A program made the position numbers and the translations under genes. Shown here one piece after another: positions 12,201 to 24,200 of a stretch of DNA of 64,000 bases; the first letter of the stretch is position 1, and each line of letters begins with the position of its first letter. Source of the stretch: Lepas anatifera (Eukaryota > Arthropoda > Thecostraca > Lepadidae); contig JAOTON010000961.1 in NCBI GenBank assembly GCA_034440635.1, positions 1,240,001 through 1,304,000 on the forward strand. Reading direction: 5' to 3'. The notes beneath the pieces were generated by a model that saw only the letters and a list, made by a program, of their open reading frames with translations, made no database searches and was not told the DNA's origin.

Positions 12201-15200
12201 CACGATCAAACAGGGACTAGCACATAGGGTGGCGATGATAAAACAGAGCCTGGCGGCGCACACAGGGTAACAGCGACAGCATCGAGACTGCGGCGCACAC
12301 AGGGTGAGAATGACAAACAGATGGCCAAAGCTAAAACAGAGACAGCGGAGCACATAACTATTCCCGCCAAACGCCTACAAATACCAGTTCTACAACAAAC
12401 CACTTTGGACCATTGCTAAAATTTAAACTTCTGCCAACATCCTTAAAACCGCAAACACCCAGCGAGCGACGAAGCGTACTCTGCCGGCGCACTCGGGGTG
12501 ACAGGCTGTACAGCTGTAGGTGCTCACTCCCGGTAGCTTCGGGAGGGAAAGAACGACACCCTGGCGGCGACAAAGCCAACTACAGAGACACGGCAGCAGA
12601 GCAGCCGAGAACAGCAGCTTTGGGAGCTTTACAACAGACCGGACAGCTGAATTCACAAGGTTCGCCAACTTCCACACAGTTGGGAGGGTATTACGGGGAT
12701 GGGAAAGACTCGGACAGGTCAGTGGCGTGGGAGTCGAATACTCTTCCCCACAGCACTGCATCACCCAGGCCGAGCATAGGATTACAGGTAAATTTTGATC
12801 GAACAGGCGAATTTGGCAGCTGGTACACTAACCGGCAGCTCTGTGAGGAACACTCGGTGATCGCAAACAGCCGCTAACATTAGTTGCTCTCCAATGGCGG
12901 AGTATCAACGCCTTCCACATTCTGTGATAGCCGCCGGACGGAGAGGGAAGCAGCGCACACAGGGAAAACCAGTACTCCCACCCCAGACAGGGTCATACCG
13001 CAGTGCCCAATATTCGTATTGGTATCTGCCTCACAATGGGGGGGAGGGGTGGGGGCGGGGCTTCGGAACATTTAAACTTACCCGTTTAACTCGGTTCTAT
13101 CCTCCACCTTTTCATTCCCTCGACCTTCTCTCCATAGTTCGTCGCCCCGGAATTTCACACGCCCCGGCTCAGTACCCGCCGTCGGCGCCCTCTTCTGGTC
13201 AGTCTGAGGCGGCGGCCTGCCTCACCTGCAGCATTTTGTCGGGGCTGGCCTCGATGCCGGGCGGCATGTTCGACGGCGAGAAGGCTAGCTGCTCCACCTC
13301 GGCGAAGTAGTTCCGCGGGTTCTGGTTCAGCACCAGCTTACCCACCGGGATCAACGGGTAGTCACCGTGCGGCCAGATCTGGCAGAGGGAGAGCAGTGGT
13401 CAGCCGCCAGATCTGGCAGAGGGCAGAACAGTGGTCAACCGCCAGATCTGGCAGAGGGCAGAGCAGCGGTAGCCGCCGATTGGCGGGCGGGGGGGCCTGG
13501 GGGGTGGGGTGGTGCCGCCGATGGGGGGGGCGGTGCCGCGTGGGGGCGATGGGTGGAACTGGGGGGGGGGTGGCCGATGGGGGGGGGGGTGCCGCGTTGG
13601 GGGGGGGCGCCGGGGGGTGGGGGTGGGGGGGGTGCGGGCAGTGGTCAGCCGCCAGATCTGACAGAGGGCAGAGCAGTGGTCAGCCGCCAGATCTGGCAGA
13701 GGGCAGAGCAGCGGTCAGCCGCCAGATCTGGCAGAGGGCAGAGCAGTGGTCAACCGCCAGATCTGGCAGAGTGCAGAGCAGTGGTCAGCCGCCAGATCTG
13801 ACAGAGGGAGAGCAGTGGTTAGCCGCCAGATCTGGAGGAGGGCAGGGCAGAGTCCCTCATTCATGCAACACCGTGCTTAACAGATGGATCCAAAGGCCAG
13901 ATCACCAAGGGCAATCACTTCAATCTACCATGACCAATAACCGATTATTATTTGACTAAGTCAGTAAGTTGTTCGGAAATTCATGGCCAAACCGATGTAA
14001 TGATTCCTAGAAGCCCACGTTCTACAAAAAGGGGTTCTCGAATTGAGGGCGTTTTAACCCAGAGGGGCCATGAAGACGGTTTCTGGGGGGTGGGGGAAGG
14101 TGCTCTCTTATAGCTCTTTAGCAACATGATTAAATGCGAGGTTTCATAAGCCTCTGCGCAGCATGGAAAATTGCACGACCAGAGGTGTACGTTCTTCATC
14201 GGCACTCCCCTTCAGAAAGAGACGGAGGTAAGCGCCTCCTGGGCAATGTTGAATGGGGACAGGTGATATGGCAAGTTTAAGAACCGCCGCTCTCGTTACC
14301 TCCACAGACCCCAGCCCGCTAACCTTGGTCAGGTCGAACGGGTTGAAGGGAGACTTCTCAGCCTGCTCGAACGTCATGATCTGCACGAAGAAGGACCAGG
14401 TGGGGAAGTTGCCGTCGGCGATAGCGTTGTACAGGTCCTTGATGCCGTAGTCGGGGTTGGAGCCAGAGTACTCGCCAGCCTTCTCCACCGGCAGACACTT
14501 GATCTTCTGGTCCGTCTGCGGCGCACGGCGGGACAGTCAAACACCGTGATGGCCAGAGAAACGTGCAGTGTCGGGTCCCACCGTCCATACGAGCTTCACA
14601 GCGGGATAATCAGACGCCGGGCCGGCCATAAAATGGTGAAAACCTATCCATATTGAGTGAGTATCTAAAATGATCCTAGCTTCAAGCAATAGTAAAATGA
14701 TTCCTGATCATGTAGGTAAGGTGCAAAAAGAGGCAGATATGCACCGCATTCGACAAGATACGCCCAGAAGCCAGAATTCGATCGTTTTTCCTTGAACTTA
14801 CTGCGGACACCGCGCCACAGTGTCAATCACATAAGCTAATCTATCTGGTTCTTCGATTAATCCCACCGTCTAGATTACAGTAGCTCTCTCCAGTGTGACG
14901 GAGCCTGCTCCAAGATCCTACCCCCCTCCCCACACCACATATGGCCACGTGTTAGGCGGGGCGGCTGAGTGTGACCTGGCCAGAACGCCGGTGGTCCCCG
15001 GCCCGGGTCACAACCCGTAAACACCCGCAGCGGACCCTGCGGCGGGAGCACATGTACCGGCGCACCCAGCTGCCGGGGTAGCGTGACGCTGCAGAACTGC
15101 ACAGGACGTGTACACTGGACAACGGAGCTGAGCTGAGCACAACGTCCAGCAACGATACCGATCCAGCGCTCAAAAACACTGCCGATGCCTCCATCGGCGC

Positions 15201-18200
15201 TGATTCAGGCGTGGCCGAACGCGAGATATCGGTCTAACGGAAAAAACGGCAGAACGGAGCGATAGCCGCGGAGGCGCTCATTGTAATTCAGTCGCATAAC
15301 TGCGCAGTAGGCCCGGCTGAAACATGGGGGTGGCGTCCCGGCGCCAGAGAGACAGCCGACTATCGGCGGTCGGCGCCGAACTCTGACACTGCTGCAGCTC
15401 AGAAACAGATCTGAGACCACGAGAATGTCGCGCCGTCACAAGTATTCCGCAGGTCCGATAATACTGCTCCGTTATTAATTATGTCAAGTTAAATCAAACA
15501 ATTCATTATGATTCCCCAAAGGGAAGGTCATCTACCTGTTTTCACTTCAAATTAAAACGTTTAGCCTGAATAAATGTAAGCTAAATTAATTATAAATAGG
15601 GTACCTACATTTAAAATAGTTTATGTCCAAACTGACACAGCCCAACAGAAAACCAAAACTAATTAAGCTTAATCAAAATGTACGTATATTATCGTAGCAT
15701 GGACAAAACGACGCCCGTCGCATTTTACTTTATCCGCGTGTTTTCTTATACTATATCTGCGCGTTATTTTGAGCTGGTGAAGGTAATTTCTGCAGGCGAT
15801 TTGGCAACAAAATGAGCTAGTTCACATGAGGACCACCAAACTTTGTTCTGATTTCTTTGTTCTTCAATCTGCTGCTGATTGTCATCCATTTTAAATTGAA
15901 TTGTCTCCATTTGAAGTTAACAATAGAAGAAGCACGCTGTTCAAAGTGAGAGCAAAGCAATTTTTCAAAACATATTCTCTCTCTCTCATTCTCATTCTCA
16001 TTCTCGCTCTCTCTCTCTCTCTCTCACTCACTCTCTCACTCACTCACTCACTCACTCACTCACTCACTCACTCACTCACCACTCACTCACCACCCCACCC
16101 CCCCCCCCCCCCCCTCTCTCTCTCTCTCCGGGTACCTTGTAGTGGAACTTGCAGTAGACGGGCTGGCACTTGTCGTTGACCAGTTTGAAGGTGTGCGAGC
16201 CGTAGCCGTTCATATGGCGGTAGCCATCGGGGATGCCGCGGTCAGAGAAGAGGAACGACACTTGGTGCGTCGTCTCAGGCCGCAGCGTGATGAAGTCCCA
16301 GAACATGTCAGGGTCCTGCCGCGGCACAGAGCAGTCTCAGGATGGGAGTCTCAGGGCGGAGCGGGAACGGTCCCCGCACGGACAGAACGGACGGTGGGGT
16401 GGCCCCGACGGTGAAAATCGGGCTAAAACTGCGGCTTCTAACTCAAGGATGAGACAGCACAACCAACATAATGCCTTGTAACGATATTTCCCAAACGGCA
16501 ACGTTGTAAATACATGTGTGCTCTACAGAGGGAAGTTCATCTAACACTGTATCTTTCATGGATAAAAACTAAATAGAACACTCACATACTTTTTTCGATT
16601 AGAATGATTTTCCGACAATTTACTGCTGACGATCACGATGAGATATGCCAAGTAAACAAAACAAAAACACTATGAGCGTGAGATATACGCAATGCCACTT
16701 GGACCAGAGTTTGTCTCTTCAACCTATGACGAAATCATTTCATCAAATCTTTTCGAATCAAATATATTAACTGCCCCTTCTTCCACCATTCACTATTAGT
16801 GCATGTTGTTTGAAGAGTTCCAACATTAATCCAAGATACGAATTATTGGAAAAGTGAAATATCACTTGAAGTTACTACAACGGTCCTCTAGAAATCATTT
16901 CGCCGACCAATTTTCGTAAATTGTTGATGTTGTCCAACAAAACGGCTTGGCCCACCTATAGCCACAGTTTGTTTATGCAATGAATGTAAACCAGGAACCA
17001 GAGCATGTCACCAGAGCTTCATTTCCCGCTGAAAACGTGATCACCCGTTCGGGTCACGTGGGCGCCAGATTGTGCTGCGTCACGGCGGCGGCGACATTAT
17101 CCAGCAGCAGAGGCAGTCCCAAGACACAACATAAACCCCGCCCGCATGACACGGTCACTCAGAACACAGGCACTCTTCACACTTAAGAGGAAGTGGCTTA
17201 CTAATAAGCACACGTGCAACGTATCATGGGCGATTACACGAGTGGCTCCCACCCCGTCTCAGTGCCTGGCAGCGCCCCTGCTCCGACGCGGCCAGATCTG
17301 CGATACGCGGCGCCTGGTGCCGGCCCCGAGGCGTTTGTTTAGATGGTGTCGAAGTCTCAACCCTGCCCGGCCCCTCCCCACAGCTGTACACAGCGGGATC
17401 AGCACGCCCCACTGGCGGCGGGGCGGCACACAACGCACGCGAGGAAATACACGTGCGGCAGGTGGGATTGTTTGATCTGATGGCCTGATAGATAGAGCAA
17501 TGACAGTGGAAGGTTCAGTTGGGAGATGGGAGCCGAAGAGATTCGGCGTTATCTCCCTGAACTATGATATCCCGTGACTGCAAAAATCCGACCCCCAATC
17601 AAAACCGAGGAGAGAAAGTAGGCGTCTACATGCTTCAGAGCTCCCCAGTTACTTAAGTACCTCAACATACCAACCAGATCAACAGGGGCGATATATTTGC
17701 CTCAAAATGTGAACGCGGTTCAGTCATTTCACAACGTTGAAATCCTGGACAAACTGGTTGGTTACTTGCAGGGGCGGACGCAGACCCGAGTTTTTTTGGG
17801 GGGGCAAATCCATGTCTGCCCTGGGGGTGGGAGCGAATATTTTTTTCTCTACAGACCTAGTGTAAACGCCTTTTTTCAGTGCTCGACAGACCTAGTATAA
17901 ACTACCTCTCAATGTACCAGATCACTTTCGGGGGGGGTGGAAGCGAAGATTTTATTGCTCTACAGACCTAGTGTAAACACCTTTTAAAAAAATCCGGCGT
18001 TTGGGGGGACCAAAAGATAGTTTTGCCCCCTCCAGCGCTTTCGGGGGGGCATGACCGGAATGGCTCCCTGCGTCCGCCAATGGTTACTTGCATACGGGAA
18101 GGTTCTTAACAAAGAACGCAGGTATACGTTTCAACATAATTGTGCGCAAAACTTACGCTGTAAGCAGTGCAAACATATCTAAGACTACTTGATTTATTCG

Positions 18201-21200
18201 ATGTAATTCACTTTTCATCTGGATATTCAGAAAAGAAAAAACTCTTGTTTCGCCACCTTCGGAGATTTTTTATTCAATTTGATTTCCCTGGCGTGGAAAA
18301 ATAATGCACGAAAATTACCACCATCTTGAAGCGTCGGCTGGCGAACTACTTTTTATTCAAAACAGCAACGTCTAAAGAGTATCCGTGCCCATTTTGGTGG
18401 TTATATCCGAAACTGAACTATTATTCTGTTATTTGCACTTATTTACTCAACTATAACTGACCACATACGGCCAATTGATGATATAATCAACAAAAGGCCC
18501 AAAGAAAGTAAACGGTTACTTAGCAACAGCTATCACGAAGAAGATAAAACATGCCTTTTGATATCCAAGGAATAATCAAGTATGAGAGTAAATATACCAA
18601 TTTATCAACCACGCTACAATGTGGCTATCATTCGAATTGCGTCATGCACCCCGCAGATAGGCAGAATAAGTGTCCCTTCACACAAAACATAGATTGCTGG
18701 CGGTAGTGTCACCATACCCTTACTGACGTCCTTACCTCACCCTTACAGCTCTGCATGCTGTCTGCGTGAGGTGAAGCGCGGCCGGCCTGTCCCCCCTAAA
18801 CCACCCTGAGGTTATCGTGCTTCATCGTGACCAGGTACCAACGACCACCTGCCACAACTTGTCATATCGAAACTTCTAGATATCAGCGAGGCTTCTTGTG
18901 GTGACCTTGGCATCGGGTGTGAACGGCACACAAACAGTGCACTAAATGGCGCCAACTCCCGAGCTTTTGGCGCGAGGTATTGAGCTCACCACGCCCCTCA
19001 CCTGAACTGACCTGACAGCTCTCTAACGTTACGCGACGGCTTAAACAAGTACCCGCGACCTGGCACTGGACAAAACGCATCAACATATATATGTGAGTGG
19101 CAGGGGTTCCCGTACGCTACAGTTACAAAGGCAGCATAGATTGCTCCTCGAGTATAACAAATATTAGTTAGGAAATGTTGCACTGACTGCCGAGTAAAAA
19201 TCAAGAAACAGTTTCACATCAAGATCCGATTTCGCCAGCTTCGCAAAACTATACGTGTAAGTGCAGATTTTCTAGGTTAGAAAATATCGTACAATGTCTT
19301 TTCCACACACATTACTCATAGTTGCTCGTCCATTTCCAAGTATTTGGACTAATACAGAGGCGACAGGGACGACTGGTTCATTCAGCTTATGTAAAAACCA
19401 CCCGACCTGTCTGTTGTGTATCGGCACAGACTCCGGTTTGATAAATAAACAGCACACCCAGAGTGCAAGAACTGCCGTATCCATCTGCGCTAGTGGTGAC
19501 AGGGGCGGACCAATGATTTTCCAAAAGGGAGGGGCAGCTGACGATGAGGGACAGCTGACGATGAGAGACAGCTGACGCTGAGGGGGCAACTGACGCTGCG
19601 GGACAGCTGACGCTGTGAGGCAGCTGATGCTGAGGGACAGCTGACGCTGTGGACAGCTGACGCTGTGGGACAGCTGACGCTGTGGGACAGCTGACGCTGT
19701 GGGACAGCTGACGCTGAAGGACATAAACGATGAGGGACAGCTGACGCTGTGGGACAGCTGACGATGAGGGGGAGCTGACGATGAGGGTCAGCTGACACTG
19801 AAGGACAGCTGACCTGGGGGCAGCTAATGTGAGGGCAGCTGACACTGACGGACAGCTGACCTGGGGGCAGCTGACACTGACGGACAGCTGACCTGGGGGC
19901 AGCTAATGCTGAAGGGCACCTGTCACTGACGGACAGCTGACGTTGCGGGGCAGTTTTCCAGGCCAGGGCGGGAGGTCGCAGTTCTAATACACATTCCATT
20001 AATGGGCATCATTTTCCCGCCAAAAATATGCATTATACTTTCGTTAACGGACATGGATGATTATACCTCCGCCAAGGGGCACCAGTTTTAGGGTGGGGCA
20101 GGGGGAGGCAGCCGCCTCCCACCGCAACCCCTGAGTGCAAGACTGTGCCGTAACAGCTCCCAAAAGTCTGTATAAGGATACATTTCCGAGGGGTTCAAAT
20201 AAACCCGAACAGAACGGTACAGAGCCCTGCATCAGTTCAAATATAAAGCAGAAAAAGTTCTAATCGAGGTACTAATGCCTAGGGAATACGGGTGTGGAGA
20301 ATAATGATCGCTTGCTAGCCTCACCATGCAAAAATGTCACCGTAGACAGAAAGACAGGACAAGGGATTTGATACCAATCTGCGTACCTTTCGATGTCATC
20401 CATACATCTGCATACCACTCAGTACTTCCACGACAGAGAGGCTCAGCAGCTTGTTGTAGTGGGACTTTCTGTAAGCTAAATCTCTATAACAAACCAAAAT
20501 AAACAATAGTTCATGGGGACAATGTTTTTTACATTCAAGATTGGATTAATCTCGGGCAGATTTTATGATGCCTTTAGCGGGTCCTGACATCTATCCGAAT
20601 AGCTACCGACAGCCACTTCAGGTGCGTGAGACACCGGGCAGTCACGGCTTCAGACACCGTGTTTGCACACACGGGTAGGAGTCGCAGCGTGCCAGGCAAA
20701 CAGAAAGTATCAACACACTTCACAGGGAGCACAGCCACACAGCAGTACACTGCGCGCGTCCTTACCTTCAGATGGGTGGCCGGGTTGCGTTTCTGAGTGT
20801 GGATGAAGCTGGGGAAGAGGATGGGGTCGCGGATGAAGAAGATGGGCGTGTTGTTGCCGACCAGGTCCCAGTTGCCGTGCTCGGTGTAGAACTTGACGGC
20901 GAACCCGCGCGGGTCCCTGACCGTGTCGGCGGAGCCGCTCTCTCCTCCGACGGTGGAGAACCGCACGGCGATGGGGGTGCGCTTGCCGACCTCCGAGAAC
21001 ACGGCGGCCCGCGAGTAGCGCCGGATGTCGTGGGTCACCTCGAAGTAGCCGAACGCACCTGCGGCAGCAGCCGCGTCAGCACAGGCCCAGACAGATGCTG
21101 GACAGAAGGAGCAGACGCCACCAGCAGCCGCGTCAGCACAGGCCGAGAACATGCAGATTCTGGACAGAGGGGTAGACGCGCACACTCACACTCAACAAGG

Positions 21201-24200
21201 CTGGCATACCACAGGCAGTTCTCCTTCCCATGTAACACTTGTTGCGCATGGCATAGAACACTATATCACAATACCGTTTCTGTGGACCACCCACCGACTT
21301 TCCTCCCCGTCAGATTCTCACCTGCGCCCTTGGCGTGCACCACGCGCTCTGGGATGCGCTCGCGGTCAAAGTGGGCCATCTCGTCGATGTACCCGGTGTC
21401 CTGGATGAGCTGGGGGCCGCGGGGCCCGGCCGTCATCGAGGCCGTCTTGGTGTCCATCGGGTGGCCCTGACTGGTGGTGCATTGGTCCGGCTTCTGAAGA
21501 ACAGCAAGAGAGGGAGTTACTGGGGATGGCAGTTTCGGATGACAACAGGAATTCAAGAGCATGGACTACCGTTGCAGTTGGGGTGAAGTCCAAATTTCAC
21601 CAAATAGTCCACCATGATGCCCCCGAAACGGTGTGTATTCTTAATTGTATCTTCCTTAAAGGGAATGTGGCACCTTCACAACGTGATTTTAACTGAGATA
21701 GCCAAGTTGTAAAGCAAGTCGGAAAACCCGGTACTCCATATTTCATTTGTCTTGGAACTCGATATTTCCGTAGAAAAAGCCAAAACTTACCTCACACCAG
21801 CCCCCATCAGCCCGTCGCCGGGCGGCCACTGTTGTGAGCTGCTGGCGTGACGACATATGCTGACGTCACGATGGGCATCAGCCAATCGAAGCCCTAGAAG
21901 CGTTTCAAGTATGGTAGTGGTTGCCAGATCGTGACATCATCCACAGGCTGATATTTATTTCTTTTTCTAGAGGAGTAATTTTAAAAATAAAATATTGAGC
22001 TAATTGTACATTTTTCAGAGAAACCATTAGTGGTTTCATTATTTTTGGCTAAAAGTACGCCTAATTTCACTAAATTCCCGGATTCGATCAAGGTGCCACA
22101 TTCCCTTTAATGGTGCATGCCCTGCGAGGAAAGCATTCCACATGTTTCAATCGTCAGACAAACAGTGGTAAATCCCACAACTCCACAGCGCCTATGAAGC
22201 GGAACTGCAGTGAATTGCAAACTGAATGCACTCACCCAGGGTACTTTAACTACGGGTACAACCAAGTTTCCTACTAAATATAGTCCTCCCATGATGACGT
22301 CACCGCCCTTTCCTACTAAGTTATAGGAGATTCTACTAAGTTTTTGGAAGGATCAGCTGAAACATACCAAGTTTGGGCGTATTTGGCACCAATCTAGTAT
22401 AAATCGAAATCAACTTGTTTCACCCATTAACCTTACAATTACCCATTACCTTGCGGCTTTAAGTTTGTCTCCCGGCTGAGGTCAGAACTCTATACCTGAC
22501 CCTAAGTTCCAGACGTCCTTCATTGACAGTAACCTTGATCTCAACGGCGAGCAGCGTATTTTACGTAAATCTAATGAAAAATTATAACACTTCAAAGAAT
22601 TTGTTGAAAGGGCTTGCATTTATTTGATCAACTCAGGCCTACCTAATAGCCGAGAGAAATAAATTTACCTTCGCTCAAGAGATCACCGGTGTTTATTGTC
22701 TTCTGCTGCAGGTACCACCAACAGCCAATCAAGGTCAGAAATCAACAGCCAATCAAAATCGAGATTAGTCTTACTGCAAACAGCTGTTAGTGCTGAACAT
22801 GTCGTTATTTTGACACGCTCTGGAAAATTTGTAAAAATAATATTCTTCACTGGAGTTTTTGCAAAACGTTTGATGGTTTCACAAATAAAAATCTTTTAGC
22901 TTTCTGTTCAGCCATATAAGTTTTGTTGATACAGTTCTAAAACAGGTTATTTAGAGCTGCGAAAAAGTGCAATTTCTCCAATGCCCTGCATAGTAACTGT
23001 AGTGCCTCTCCAGCCATGATGACGTAATGCTGCCAAACAACTTGAACGGGGTCTGCACTCACCCACCTCTGAAAATACGGTACCTAGCCTGAAAGTACCG
23101 CCGGAGTTAAAATACCCCCACCCCCATCAAAATTCAAACTAAAAGTACGACAACCAATTAATACATTCCGGGTGAATACGTTACACAAAATGCGAACGTT
23201 CGATACATTACTCGTTCTAAAAGTCATTTACAGAGTGCTGCGGCTTTAAGTTTGTCTCCCGGCTGAGGTCAGAACTCTATACCTGACCCTAAGTTCCAGA
23301 CGTCCTTCATTGAAATAGAAAACAATCACCATAGATTCTAGACACAATTCAAAAGACTGAAACGAATCGAAGAGCGACATTAGCGAGCCAGATGCGAAGA
23401 GCAGGAACCACGCAGAGCGCCCTGAGCGCCGAGGCCATGCCGGATCTAGGACGGTGTTTCGGACGGGAGGGGAGGGGGAGGCACCGTGCCCAAAAACGTG
23501 GAAAAGGCGTCTTTTATGGAAATGTGTGAAAATCGGGGAATTGGGGGGACAAACACCTTCTTGCCACCCCTGGATCCGCCCCTGCGCAGACGGTGCGGCT
23601 GGCGTTATCAGCGAAAGCGAGCATCGCTACGGGCCAGGACACTTGCTGAACTAGTCGCCTGCTCACGCGCGTTTAAGAGTTATAAGTTTAACATTCAGGC
23701 GAGGTTTTCCACTTTCTAGTAATCAGCTACCCTAGTTCACACTAAGTCTTAATCCCCCTAGCCAGCCAGTGCAGAGCCGCATCATCAGTTGTAACGTTCA
23801 GACGGGGATGTACTACTGCTTTAGTGTAACAAAGATTAGTTATGAGACTAAAACAGTTATAAATCGAGAAGGACAACTTTTAGTTGGCAATAGCTCCTGT
23901 CCAATACGATTTTTCACAAGTTATATTCCAGGGCTGATTATTCGTCTAATATTGCTATTACCATGGGCACGGGCTGCTTTTAGTTTTATACACGGGCTTG
24001 GTTATGACATTTACCGAGTCCTGAAAATTCGTGCACCTCAAATGCCCTCGTAAAGGGATTAAAATGTAGCTTCAGACATGTTCCGCAACCGCAAACATGA
24101 GCCACCCAAAGCTTTACTCATTAGCGACTGCAAGTCACTGCCACAAAAACAAACGTGTTGAATACAAGCTTTAAATGTCCCAGTATACATATGCGTCGGA

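Noticed and set aside
19272..19999. Ser/Gln/Leu-rich open frames
   Set aside because: Shadows of the GACAGCTGACGCTG minisatellite.
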